A stretch of DNA of 64,000 nucleotides from Cliona cf. orientalis (taxonomy: Eukaryota > Porifera > Demospongiae > Clionaida > Clionaidae), in assembly GCA_963930775.1 (NCBI GenBank), contig OZ005689.1:5580001-5644000 (forward strand). Reading direction: 5' to 3'. How positions within the stretch are numbered: the first letter of the stretch is position 1; every line of letters starts with the position of its first letter. The notes below the pieces were generated by a model. It saw only the letters and a list, made by a program, of their open reading frames with translations, had not been told where the DNA came from and made no database searches. Made by a program: the position numbers and the translations under genes. Shown piece by piece: positions 34,504 to 47,500 of this stretch.

Positions 34504-34657
34504 AATCACATGAATTCGAGTGCAATTTGGGAAATAATTGCACGAGTTATGTATTAGAAGGAAAGTAATTGCACGAGGCGAAGCCGAGTGCAATTTATCC
34601 TTCTAATACATAACGAGTGCAATTATTTCCCACAATTGCACGAGAATTCATGTGATT
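34504..34657. repeat. Hairpin element with TGCACTCG/CGTGCAAT arms
   Basis: AATCACATGAATTCGAGTGC...CCTTCTAATACATAAC pair across a loop of GAGGCGAAGCCGAG. Further AATTGCAC repeats lie near 35155-35215, so the inserted unit may extend to there. Confidence 0.75.
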
Positions 34658-35425
34658 GCATATTAATCATATAGTACAGTTAGCAAAGGAGCTGTGGGGC
34701 AGCCATTGTTGTAGCTGAGGCACACTGGCCAACCACAAGAATGTTGCTGTAAGGTCAGTGTTGGTAAGTGGTCGACAAGTTCAATAATCACAAGAAGCTA
34801 TTGTGCTAACTGAAGTCTTGACCACGCCTCACTGTCATAATTATGCATCCACGAGGAATAGTATGAGTCGGTCCGATCGAGGGCGCCGTTTCGCTCGCTT
34901 GTTCTAGAGCTCAGCATTCTGACAGCAGAGCAGACGCATAGATACAAGCGAAAGAGGAAGGGTCTAGCTCGATGACTTCTACAAAGCCTTCTCTGTCGAT
35001 CTCCACAACGCCATGGCAATCATAATGATGGTGGCCAGCTCAGCTATCCGCCATTCAAGGACTCGTTCCGACCGCGCCGTTGCTGGGCTGGTGCTTGTTG
35101 CTATGATCATACGGGCGATCTGATTGGTCCAGCGCGCGCCGCTGTCGGTCAGTAAGTGTGCAATTACTAAGCAAATAAGTGTGCAATTAAGAAAATAATT
35201 GCACACTTAGTCTATGGGACTTTTGTATAGAGACGGAATAACTATATGATTATTCCCAAAATTCCCATAATTATCCATCACCCCTCAATTCCCTATATAC
35301 ATGCAGAGCCACCACCACTGCACCTCAATCCTGCATGGGCCAGAATCTACTGTACATACATAATTATAATAATATTGCATAGTAGGTTCAACAAACCAGT
35401 GTGGTCTTCTTCTGTAGCTACATGA

Positions 35426-35794
35426 GTTGCTGTGGGTACTGAATTTTGCTACGCCGAGTCACTTTAATTCAATAATGGATCCAACTCTGTGGATATTTAC
35501 AATAATTGTCGAACACAGTGTCATAGATCCCCAGTACACTTATTCTATCATAATTATCACAGGCTGAACAGTAGGCCTATATACTTGCTTTCATCCTTGG
35601 GACCATGCACCCGTGAGCTAGTGATTGCCAATGAGTATAAAAGGAAAAGGAACATAGAGCAACATGAAATAAGACTAAGTGCCATCAATGATGAGGTCAT
35701 GGATCATCGCAGTAGTCAGGTGAAGGTGCCCCACTCTCAGATGGAACTCACTACTAGTAGGCTAGGAATGTTATATACAGATACTATAACTTAA
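35426..35794 (+). pseudogene. Decayed exon 9 of an A-type receptor
   Basis: GTTGCTGTGGGTACTGAATT opens a sequence parallel to A exon 9 (FCYAESL, DPTLWIF, VEHSVIDPQ, a broken TM part, NDEVMDH, KVPHSQMEL). Several stops and frameshifts and a changed C-terminus show it is dead. It is preceded by intron-8-like sequence from about 35240. Confidence 0.8.
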
Positions 35795-35934
35795 GAGCAA
35801 TTTATTATACCAAATTCTTTAGTCTGTTACTATCTTAGTCTTAGTCTGAGTGCTTAGTTAGTTGTGGGCAAAATTAAACATTAATTTTTCAACCTGACAG
35901 AGTAAGTAAACTTGATTCAATCACTTATTGAATA

Positions 35935-36386
35935 CCGTATAGCCGGAAATTTTCGTATGGTGCTAATTCTCGTATATTTCGTATGCTCCATCCTTTATAC
36001 GAAAATTTGAACGTGTGAATTTTTTTTTTTTTCCTTTCGTGCGTGACCTTTGACCTGTACGCGCCACACGCTGTCGCTAGTATATAGCAGGTGCTAAATG
36101 CAAGCCTAGCTTACTGAACGGTTCCTTTTTATCGGTTCTTTGCCAAGGCGTCGAAATGGAGTGACCTTTCTGATCCCAGTGGACCACTATCAGCATCGAT
36201 TAGCCCCGCTACGATCAAGGAAGTCAGTGATGCTAGCGTTACCTCATACCGCACATACTACCAGCTGCGCATGCGCGCAATCTCCCACAGCAAGCATACG
36301 AAATTAAAAAATACGAAAATTTATTCTAAGGGTGTTTTGGTCAATCATACGAAAATTAGCACCAACAAAAATTTCCCGCTATACGG
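35935..36386. mobile_element. MITE with CCGTATAGC(C/G)GG termini
   Basis: The left end TACCGTATAGCCGGAAATTT is mirrored by AAATTTCCCGCTATACGGTA at the right end, both ending in TA. GTGCTAATT-type subterminal repeats are also inverted. A possibly related decayed sequence lies at 14966-15062. Confidence 0.75.
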
Positions 36387-36606
36387 TACTAATATCTAGG
36401 GCAGTTTTAATGTACAATATTCACATAATATCATTAATACTTTTAATACTAGTATCTCTTCTTCAGTGATGACTGTGTAGCCACATAATAGTGTTGCACA
36501 ATATCGTAATTACCGGTATTTAATTAAGTACAAAATTTAATGACAAAATCTGTTAATTTATATCACTATCGGTATTCAGCGGCATATACAATATTTATAT
36601 GACAAA

Positions 36607-36726
36607 ATGATTAGACCCTGGCCTGTGGGGAATGACTCCCAATATTTTTATCACGCTTTTACTTTTTGCGCCCTGACGTGGCTGCGTATTACTTTAGCCC
36701 CACCCACATGCGCATGCGCATATATA
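36607..36726 (+). promoter_or_regulatory. Promoter block of receptor D with NRF1-like palindrome
   Basis: The same block as upstream of B and C, GACCCTGGCCTGTGGGGAAT to GCGCATGCGCA (palindrome 36709-36720). A 700-bp MITE separates it from the D start codon. Confidence 0.65.
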
Positions 36727-37426
36727 CAGTGCAACCAAGCAAGAGAGCAAAACTTTTTAAACCATATTTTTGGGCTAAAAACTATATAGACAGACCCACT
36801 TGATATCAAAATGGCCACAACAATCATTTTTATTGTGTTTTACAAAATTGCAAATTTCCCATATATAGCTAGTACAGAAGCCACATATGTGCAGGCCAGT
36901 TTTCATAGATTTTTCACTGATTTTGGATAAAAGTGGCTATATCTTGGAAGTGGTAAGGAGTCAAGACTTCAAATTTGGGATTTAGTAACTTTATTACAAG
37001 TGCTATCAGCCCACCAAGTGGAATTTCTTAACTAGAACTAAATAGGAAAAAATGTGCCTAACATATTTGGCCCTCCGAAAGGGATTTTAGAACAATATCT
37101 AGTTAGCAATGCACTGCACAGCCTCTACACTCATGTCCAATTAACTTCATATGGATGTGCATGACTGGGTAGAGCGCACACCCTTAACTGAAAACAATAC
37201 TCATTTAATGTGCCTAACATATTTTGGAGAGCCATGTTATCTTATGAAGCCATAAAAATGGAAGTAATCATGGTTACATCCCATAATTTAAAATTTATGT
37301 AGAGTTTATGTTGAAGAAGTTTGGCACCAAATTTCAAACTCTTGTCTATAATAGATTTTATTTTATGAGTCAAAAAAGGCTCAAATTCTGAAATAAAAAG
37401 TTTTGCTCTCTTGCTTGGTTGCACCG
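36727..37426. mobile_element. Tc1/mariner-like MITE inserted between D promoter and start codon
   Basis: Termini C(A/G)GTGCAACCAAGCAAGAG are inverted over at least 30 bp (to AAAACTTTTTA) and flanked by TA. The interior holds two direct copies of GTGCCTAACATAT but no transposase. C has no such insertion at the equivalent place. Confidence 0.85.
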
Positions 37427-37469
37427 TATAGTATGCCAAACAAGTGTGGCTAGCCGCGCGCGAGAGAAG

Positions 37470-40347
37470 ATGGCTATGTGGTTGCCAGTGGTAGCTGTGT
37501 GTGTTTGGTCGCTTGGAATTCATGTTACGCCAATTGATTGCAGTCATTTCATGGGAGGAATCATTCACTGGAGACCAGTGGATCCAGCAGCTTTTGATGG
37601 AAGAGTGAGATCATGCAGCCATACCTAGCTAGCTGGCGAAGATATGTAGCTCCATGTATTATCAATTTGACTCATGATTATTTGTGTCCATTGCTATAGG
37701 TACAAATAACTCATCGTGTCACTCTCAAACATACTACCTGTAATCCGATAACAATCAATACAGCAACCCTCAGTGTGGGGCGATTACAGTGTGAAAGTGG
37801 CTGCAATGGAACTATCGGAGCCTCTACCTTAAGTTGCACTGATTTTGCATGCTTGATGGATGGAGCACTGGAGAGAAAATATTTACTTACAACTTTGGTG
37901 TCATACAGTCCTTTGAACTCTTGTAAATTATAAGCATGGGTTAATAAAACCAATAATATTATTATCGAGTCTACCACTATACAATTAACTATAGATATAG
38001 TCTCTTGCTAAGTAGCTACTAGCGTATCAATTTTATTAACATTAATCTATTCAGATTTGCAGGTGGTGCCTGGATATCTCTTGTCACTGGTGGTGGCGGA
38101 TGGGAGTTCCGAGTCAGGAGTAATCTCCTCTACAGAGAGGACACTGGCTCGGTCAACAGCCCACCAGTGGTGAACATACCTCCACTGATTCGAATACAGC
38201 AGGGATGCAGCCACACCATCAAAGTATCAGGTAGCTGCACTCATTATCACAATATCGCTCAATGCATCATCCGCTAAGAGTATCTCACAGTTTACAGCCT
38301 ATAGTCTTACACTAGGGATTTCAAAGTGATATCATAATGTTTGTTATAGCACAACTATCATTCATTGCATGGTATTACAGTTACTGTAGTGTATATACAT
38401 GTACATAATTATGTAAGTGTCACAAAATGCAATAATAATTAATGAACTATAGCAAAACAATCACTCACATTCGTTAAAATAATATCGACATGTTTTTCTT
38501 AAAAACAGTTGGGGATGCTGACGGTGACCATGTACGTTGCAGATGGGCTGAGATCTCCCTTAATGAGTGTGGAGGGATCTGCAGAGACTTTCCAGCAACT
38601 CTTAAAGATAGACAGGTAAGCAAGTTCTATATAGTTGCTATTATGTAAAAATAATAATCATGACGTATAATATTTAATCTATCCCTCACCACCATAGTGT
38701 GAAATAGAATACAATGGCTCAAGTTTAGCACCTGGTGACTATGCAGTTGCACTGCAGATTGAAGATTTCACCTCTCCAACAGATACGACCCCTTTAAGTA
38801 GTGTGCCTGTTCAATTCATTGTACGTATCCAGGAAATTCCCTCTAGTCTGTGCACGTGTGCAGTTCAACCACAGTTTGTTGGCCCCACTCCACTTGATGG
38901 AGCCTGTATTAGTGTGCCCTTTAACACATCTTGGAATGCAACGATTATTGCAAGAGTATCAGACAGTGCTATGGCCACATCCATCTGTGAAATTGTTACA
39001 ACTTCTCCACTGGGGATGAGAAAATCTGAACTATTTCGATCCGATTACTACCCAGGGGGGTGGCAAGTGAAAATCACATGGATACCTCTTGAGTCTCAAT
39101 TTGGTGGACCAAATATCTTTTGCTTTACTGCACTGGATAGTGCTGGGTATGTGACCAGATTCAATGTACATGCATGCACACGATTCACTTGAATGAATTT
39201 ACGTTAATTGCTATTAGTTTGCAGTCTGATCAAAGATGTGTAACATTGTTCATTTGTGGTAAGTAAGCAGTGGTATGTAGTTTTGTTGTTATAATTAAAT
39301 CATATATCCATGAGTGTTGTTACAGTGGCAGAGCCACCAATGATAGTTCCAAATTCAATGTCACCTACGGGTGAAATTCTTACAAATCAAGGGATTTGGT
39401 CTGTTCAATTCAACAAAAAGGTATTAATAGGATATGCACAAACAGCTGCACTTCTTAGTTGCATGGTAATAAGATCTTCATAACAGTATACTGTAACAGT
39501 TCACTAGACCAACAAAAGACTCATTTATCAGGATATTTGGTCAAGAAGAAGATGAGATGTTCCTTTCAATCAATGTGAAAACGTCATCAGCTGTTACCTA
39601 CCCCGGACCCAGTGACACTTTCGGCCGTACTTTGACATTCAAAATAAATAGCTGCCAGCTTCCCTTCAATCAGACATTTTATGTACTGTTTGATGCAGGT
39701 AATAGTCCACATAATTATTACATTGTATGTGGTGGGAGGGTGTGTGTACAGGTTTACTAAATTTGTGATTGTCTACAATAACAATTGATGTTAATTAACA
39801 GTATAATATTATGAGTATGTGTATGCACATGTCCGCATGACATAATATTATATTATTATAATAATAATTAGTGTGTGTTGAGAATACATGCATAATATTA
39901 TTATATCGGTAACTATGTGTGTGATACTGTATGTGACCACATGCACATTATTCAGGCGTTGCCGTTGGTACTGACTTATTCTGTCGAGCTGAGTCACCTC
40001 CATTGACAGATCCAAATCTGTGGACATTTGCGTTTAGAGACTCACAAAATACTGAGACAAACGAGAATATACTCATTACCACGGTCTGCACTGTACTTTC
40101 TTTCATCATGGGAGTCATCTCTGGTCTGATAACTTATCACTGTGTTTCTGCATTACTCAAAAGGAAAGCTAATCTTGAGCGACAAAGGCAAAGTGGTAAC
40201 TTAAAAGGAATTCACTATAAGAAAAATGTGAATATCGAGGCGGAAGCAAGTGATGTCTATGACAAGGTTATCCCTCGGGCTTCTAGGCCTGGAATGCTTG
40301 ATGTGCAGTTGAAACTCAGTGAGAATGTTGCATATGGACAGGTTTGA
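37470..40347 (+). pseudogene. Array receptor D, one-base deletion in exon 2, otherwise intact
   Basis: Exons: 37470-37604, 37700-37922, 38055-38230, 38509-38615, 38698-39146, 39218-39258, 39326-39420, 39500-39698, 39956-40347. The domain order is as in C. In exon 2 the paralogues read GATTTTGGCATG and D reads GATTTTGCATG; the exon is 223 nt instead of 224 modulo the codon lost at SYFEL, which confirms a single-base loss. Everything downstream is open, with TM (ILITTVCTVLSFIMG...) and a tail carrying VYDKV and NVAYGQV (V-A-Y-G-Q-V fits ITIM). The deletion is in a GG pair and could be an assembly error, in which case D is functional. The start codon is supported by identity with B and C exon 1. 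Confidence 0.75.
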
Positions 40348-41506
40348 TTATCAGTGACAGTACCTGATATAATTATTATACGGATATATATAGCCTACTT
40401 ACTCTTATCAGATTCTGTGTGTATAGCTAGTAGACAAATCTTTTACAGTTACTAATTTAATATTAATCACTTGTGTTGAATGATTTCTAGCAGCTGCACA
40501 TGACTTTTATGTGAGTGATAACAGTGAAACTGAAAAAGTCACACCTATGTGCACAACATGTTTCTGATACTGACTAGTATCAAGGTTATTTATAGCTATT
40601 ATATATCATAAGGAATTAATCCAAAGTCACATAGTTATATTTATGCTGTACATGTATTAGATGATAATATTATAAATTATATTCCCACAGGTTCAATATA
40701 ATGCTGTGCCAAAAGCAAAATAATGGATGAGCTATTGACATAGTGAGACCATCACATTTCTAGTCCCAAACTGTGTTTGTGTTAGAATTGTGGACTTGTG
40801 TCAACAATAAATATACATTATTCATAGACCTACCAAGGCTATTATAAAGTTCACCACTGAGCTAGTTTGCTGATTCCATACACTAACTCTATCCAAATAG
40901 ATAATTAGCTACCCAATTGTTATAGTTAATACTGTCCCATAATCTCAGATTTGAGTGCGGTTTGCATGATGGTAAATTTAAGGCCACTCCAAATAAGTTT
41001 GATGCATGCATCACTTTGAATCACCATTAGTTTTCATACTCATAACCCACTTCAAGTTGGAGTCTCCAGGGTATATAAAACGTACCTCTGAAGACTGCAA
41101 AATTTCATGCCAGCAGTGGTGGATCATTGTGTTTATGGTGTATTGCTCACGCTTATCCTGAAATCTCTAAAAATAGCAGCTACTGTGGTTTTCACGTAAT
41201 TTTCAGTTGGTACAGACTAGCTAGCCTAGTGTCACGGATTTATACGTAGTCACTGTGTGATGCAGTTTCTGTTAACACCAGTATAGCTAGTCTGTAGTTA
41301 GCTACCACCATGGTATACATACTGTAATAATCCATACCACAGTACTACGGTCCTCTAATCATTGCCTTATTTTATATAGCATACTGATTATTTAGCTCAT
41401 TATGATGGAGTGATTTGCGGTAAAGGTCGACATGCTCATGGATCACTATTTAGATGGGCGGGGCCACACTGATCAGGGCATTTCCTATCAGTGTCAACTG
41501 AAAGAA
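40348..41506. other. D-E spacer with promoter of receptor E
   Basis: D 3' flank, then a segment (about 40740-41340) repeated upstream of G (49.2-49.7 kb) and H (62.4-63.2 kb), then the E promoter block. No other gene was seen. Confidence 0.55.
41418..41490 (+). promoter_or_regulatory. Conserved promoter block of the E-H subfamily (E copy)
   Basis: GGTAAAGGTCGACATGCTCA, GATGGGCGGGGCCACACT and GCATTT recur in order upstream of E, G (50351-50430), F (54669-54737, most diverged) and H (63232-63300), and upstream of the relic at 34 kb. GGGCGGGGCC resembles an SP/KLF GC box. Conservation amid diverged DNA supports a regulatory role; no transcript start is known. Confidence 0.6.
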
Positions 41507-44500
41507 ATGGCAGCAACCTTGGCTTATGCCGTGTGGTTCTTGTGTGTGTGTTTACTTGGAAATGTGTTACCAGTTGACTCTTCTCATTTTATGGGAGGAA
41601 TTATTCGATGGAGGCCAGTCAATCCAGCAGCATTTGATGGAACAGTGAGAATTGTGAATATTATAGCTAGGTTAATCCATCCCTTGTATAGATCAAACTT
41701 CTATAGATTCTGAACTATATAATTTGATGTCTATCACTGAAAATTTTGCGCATTGTGCTATAAATTATAGGCTATAATAGGCGGTATTCTCCCCATGAAA
41801 CATTTAAGGCATGATAGTAGGGCATAGCTTGGGTGGAGACTGTGGCCACATTAAAGCTTATGGATTAGCACTATTCCCACATCAAAGGGAATTCTGAATT
41901 GAAGGCTTGTTGGGCCGACATGCCTTAGGTATATGCTGGGGAGAACACTGATAGGGAATCTAGGATTCTATCTTGTCTTAGTTTAGATAATATTATCAAC
42001 TATCTCTTATTGCAGGTACAGATAACTCATCGTATCGCTTGGAGAAGGGATACAAATGAAGGGGGTACGTGTACACAGGCAACAATAGATGCTCAGACTC
42101 TCCTGCCGAGTGGTGGAGGTCCGCTGAGATGTCGAAGTGGATGTAGTGGAACCATTGGAAATTTTTCATACTACTGCACTGACTTCAGTATGACTGATAA
42201 CTGGAGTGCTGGAGAACGAACATACATATACAACTTCACTGGACCTTCATTTGAAGCTGTGTAAGTTCAGTCCTGTTCATGTATTGTGCCTAGCTGCATG
42301 CATGCCTACACCCTGCATGGTACTTTTAACGGTAGCCGGTGGTTCAGACTTGAACAGTCCATACTGGCAGTTAACAGCATTTGTTAATAATATTATAATA
42401 CATGCAGATTTGCAAGTGGTGACTGGATATCACTTGTCACTGGTAGAAATCAACAATGGGAATTCCGAGTGAGGGGTAATCTGACAGACAGAGAGGACAC
42501 TGGTTTAATCAATAGCTCACCAGTGGTGAACGTACCTCCTCTAATTCGCTTACAGTATGGATGCAATCGAATCATTAAAATACCAGGTAAGACTACATTT
42601 TGTACAGTCACAATCGTGATGATCTTATTTCATTCTGTGTGTATCACTCATGCAGAAGCATTAATTTAATATTATTATACTCTTGCTCAGTGGCGTCCCC
42701 AGTCGGTTCATTTGCATGCACCCATTCCATACATCAATGTACCCTTACGCTAGTGTTTAGTTACAAGTGGAACAAGGCCCATCATGTGACAGTTCACTGG
42801 CCTATTAGACTGATAGATGATTCAGCTTAAGTTTTTGTGCCCATCCGTATAATACTAGTTTTAATTAAAAAGTTGCGAATAAACTTAGCTAATACACGTT
42901 GTATTATAGTTGCTTCATACTTACTAATAGTTGAGGATGCTGATGGTGACCATGTACGTTGCAGATGGGCTGAGAGCTCCCGCAGTGAGTGTGGAGGGGT
43001 TTGTAGAGCCTTCCCAGCAAGTCTTGATGAGTCAGCCGTACGTATGTCACTGTTTTGTATAATAATATTATAGCAAGACATAGTATCTGATTATCTGATT
43101 ATCTATTCAATTACAGTGTGAATTAGAATATCAAGCCACTGGTCAATTATTGCGAACTGGTAAATACGCAGTGGCACTACAAATTGAAGATTTTGTATCC
43201 CCAGTGGACACTACACCCTTGAGCAGTGTACCTGTTCAATTTGTCATTCATGTATTCACACCCTCATCCAATCAGTCGTGCTCTACCCAACCAGAGCTAA
43301 TTGGTGCAACTCCATTGGATGGGTCGTGCATTGGGGTGCCCTTCTCTTCATCTTGGAGTACAGCTATTACAGCACGGCTACCAGGCAACTCCACAGCTAC
43401 ATCAATCACCGATATTGTCACAACATCTCCACTTGGGATGAGATTATCAGAGCTAGTTCCATCTAATCCAAGAGAGTGGCAAATGATTATCACGTGGATG
43501 CCACAACCATCTCATTCAGGACCCAACATCTTCTGCTACTATGCACTCGATAATACAGGGTACTACACTAAAATTAATATCAATGATGCCATTGCAGTAT
43601 TTTGGTAGAGTAGGAAGAGTATGATAATAATAATAATACATTATACATCTGATTGTTACAGTAGTGGTATGGATTATTATTTTATATACTTCAGCCAATC
43701 GTCTTCTCAAAGCTGCATAACCTTTCTAGGAGGAGGTTAGCACGTAAAATCAATGCAGAAATTTTGGAACATGCTCAATTTTATATCTGCAGTAACACCA
43801 CCAACATTACTGCCCGCGACGATGTCACCTACGGGTAAAATCTTTTCTAATCACTCCACTTGGTCTATTCAAGTTAATAAGCAGGTAGCTAATGTGATTG
43901 TGACTGATATCATGGTCACTACATGTATAGGCAAAAGTCAATGCAAGAGAAAGACTTGGAGAGAGAGAGAGAGAGAGAGAGAAAGGGAAGGATGGAAATA
44001 GTATAGACAGAGTAGGAGGGGAGATGTGGGCTTGTCAATGAGTGAGAGAGAGGGCAGGATTTGAAATATTTATATCTCATTATTCATGCAGTTTATTAGA
44101 CCTCTACGAGACAGATTCATCAGGATATTTGATGAAGGAGGAGAAATGATCATCTCCATCAATGCTGCAACATCTTCAGATATCATTTATCCTAGCAATA
44201 CCACTCTGGGACGAACTCTGATATTCAGTACGAATTATTATTACTTTCCTGAAAAACGAAAATTTTACATATTACTTGATCAAGGTAAGCAGACATTCAA
44301 GCTATAGCTAACTGGAGTACTCAGCATTATTATCATGCATGGCCTGTGTATTATAGGCATTGTTGCTGGGACCGAATTATGCAATGCTGAATCACCAGCT
44401 CTGAAAGACCCAACTATGTGGACTTTTATGATAGGCAAGATTTTAGTATGTAAATCATTACTGTTATTAATATAGTTTCTGTTTTGCTACGTACACGTAG

Positions 44501-47500
44501 CTGATGCGACTCCACCTGAAGTTCAGCTCAGAACACCAGTTATGTCAGATGAAGGTTTATCCATTAGTTGGTATTTCAGTGAAAATGCCTCTGCTATTTG
44601 TGAATTGCATTCTCCTTCAATGCTCAATGTCACGACAGTTCCTTGTTTGAAAAACACCATTTTGCTCTCATATTCCCTGGAAGGCTACAGTTTATCTATT
44701 CAGGGTACAGATGTTGAAGGCAATGTGGCTGAACCTGTCCAACTTACGTGGAGCATAGGTAAAGACAGTCATGCTCTCTAATATTACTGTTTATCATAAT
44801 TTATGCACAGTATTAATCATGCAAGTATATAGCATCTGTATAATAATTGACACACTTATGCATCCATGCATGTGTGCATTAGATAATAGAGTGTACATGT
44901 TCACACACATTATGGATATTTAATTTATTGTTTTGGGACTTATTTTGAACTGTTTGTCTATACTAGTCTAAGGAGATCCATTGACATGACATTGTGTAAA
45001 AGCTGTTTTAGTGCAAATAAAGGCCCCAAATGGGAAGAGGGTATGTAGCTAACAGTGATTTACAGCAATACAGTGATTGTGGTCTACACATATTATTGAG
45101 AAATTTTGTTTCAATTTTAATAGTGCCATGCAGGTTCCTAGTTACTGTAACACATGATTGCCTTCTTCTCCTTTAGCTAGTAAGCCCTTCTGTGGTAGTC
45201 TAAGAAAAGCATTTGTATAGCATTTTTATGATCAGTAGCAGCTCCACTGAGGTGTATTTTGGGGTTCCTGGAAACTGAATTCCCATCAGACTAGCTACAG
45301 GATGATAGTGCACATGCATACTAGTGTGACAATCTTTACCATGGCTATCAATATGACCATAAAAGGAAAATTCATAATGCTTAGCTGCAGAACTGAGAAG
45401 AGCAAATGTTATACGTGACATAATATTATTATGGTAATGTTTTACAATAGTGCCACTGGGAATGAGGAAAACATGTATGCATCTACAGCATATACTATAT
45501 TTAGCTATAGATAGCTAGATGTTAATATTGAAAATCAAACAACTTTGTATCATAACACACTTTATGTTTATGTTTATCTTACCTATGTATCTATTTGCAC
45601 ACACCCCAGATGATATGGCTACACCACAGTGTCATAGATAAACATTAAACTTGTGCAGAATTATAGTAATCAACGTGGAATTATTACACTTTCCATAGCA
45701 GACCTTGAAATTTCAATCTGAAGATTGCCTTCAGTTATTAAACTGACATGTTCTTTTTCAGCTACCATCGCCTGTGGCAACATAAAACTGACGAACATTG
45801 AGTTAGAGCTACACACCTCAGACCACTCCATAATATCATCACTGGTTTATCATTGCGCTGAAAGCATCTCTGCTAACCAAACCATCACCTCAGTGTGTTC
45901 CAGTGGCGGAGATTCACTGTGGAATCCTGATCCTGCAAGTCATGGATGCATAAGCATCAGCAGCACTGGTGCTGCAGGTATGGTGAGATAGACTGAATGA
46001 TGCATAGCTATAGCTCCATCCACACTCAGTCTGTGAGACTTTTATGTACAAGTATAGTAATCACATCCACTATACATCCCTACGCTTGCTTTTTGAGTAG
46101 GTGCAGGAATTAGCTAACTACCCAGGCAGTAATGCGATGATTATCCACCCTCCCCCACCCCCTATAGTATGAGGATAGTGGATAAGATGAATTTCTCCCA
46201 TATGTGAATGCATCAAGTAAAATGATTTTAGGCATTATATACCTGGCATGATTATTAAAATTAATTTGACCAGCTATAATTATATGAGAAAAGGGACTGT
46301 TTGGGATTGTTTTGTTTCTACATGTATAGCATGTAATGTGCTGCCTCTGTGTTTATGGTTTGCTACAAGTACACTCACAACTATATTATAGTATAAAAGT
46401 AGTAGTTTGTAGTATAAATATTATTATGTACCATGCAATGTACTCTATGTGTAGTGGATTTACTGTGTTTGTGGTAATAGCTACTCTGGTACATGTATAT
46501 TCACAACAATTAATTTTGTAGAAAGCACAACAGCTGGATATTGAGGTAATAAATAGAAATGGTCCTTTCTGTTGATTTTCTCAAAATTGAAACTGTGCTT
46601 TTATTGATACATTCACACTGTACATACAATATTCAAATTAGTATAAGGATAGCTCGATCAATGGATCACCATCAAGAAATGCATGTTTAAATGAATCACC
46701 TAATACAATAATATACGACTCAGAACTGGTAACAGTTGATGGGCTAGTTCATGTTAACAACAAGGGTGCTCAGATTTGGAACTGGGGATGCATTCATAAA
46801 GGATATCGAAGTCTTGATGTCATTGTAATAATTCGTTATGGGGTACATAGTTTGCTGGGTAGGCAAAGAATAGGTGAGTGTGATGTGGGGATCGTTGATC
46901 ACTGGGGTGATAATTTGGGGTTGTTCCCCGACATCACTCCCGTGTATTGGTAGGTATGGTAAGGGATCAGGCACCCCATAACTTGGTTGGGAGTGGCAAG
47001 GGGTGGTTGTACCTCCTGGGTGGCAGCAAGGGACTGATATGTCCCTTCTAATTGGTGGTGGCAAGGGACTGTTATGTCCCTTCAATTGGGTGACGGCAAG
47101 GGACTGTTATGTCCCTTCAATTTGGTGGTAGCTAATGTTGGCTGAATAGATTCTGGTATGTCAATAATGGGGTGCTCATTGCCCCACTTGAGTTAACCAG
47201 CAGTCTACCCGGGCACCAGCAGGGTGTAGACTGATGGTCCCTGTCGGAGAAGTTGACTGGTGGGTAGCAAATGGTACGCAGGGTCCAGGTGGTGCCCGGG
47301 TACATTTGTGTAACGGCATGCAGACACAGCCCCGCCATCATTTACCAAATACAACTAACTATCTTTGGTGGTAGTGATTCTCGAGGTGAAGCGAGTTAAC
47401 ATAATATAAAATGTTACGTTATAATTGTGCAGAAAAGAAAGATAATGGGAATATCATAATTGGAATCAGCACTAGTACTGTACTCGTCTTCATCGTGGGA

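Larger units (their letters stand above)
31294..37469. other. C-D spacer: transposons and receptor relics
   Basis: About 6 kb without an intact gene. It contains a hairpin (31561-31711), a short MGGS frame (32032-32163), a tRNA-like stretch (about 32586-32652), a 1.16-kb inverted-repeat element (32790-33948), an exon 1 relic fused to receptor 3' flank (about 33999-34440), a hairpin element (34504-34657), a decayed exon 9 (35426-35794), a MITE (35935-36386), the D promoter block and a mariner-like MITE (36727-37426). Confidence 0.6.

Noticed and set aside
34798..35206. Overlapping minus-strand frames near 35 kb
   Set aside because: They are Arg/Ser-rich translations through a repeat-bearing insertion with hairpins, without a signal peptide, domain or splice structure.
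36900..37400. Transposase gene in the mariner-like element
   Set aside because: No frame longer than a few dozen residues and no DDE/D pattern seen; the element is non-autonomous.
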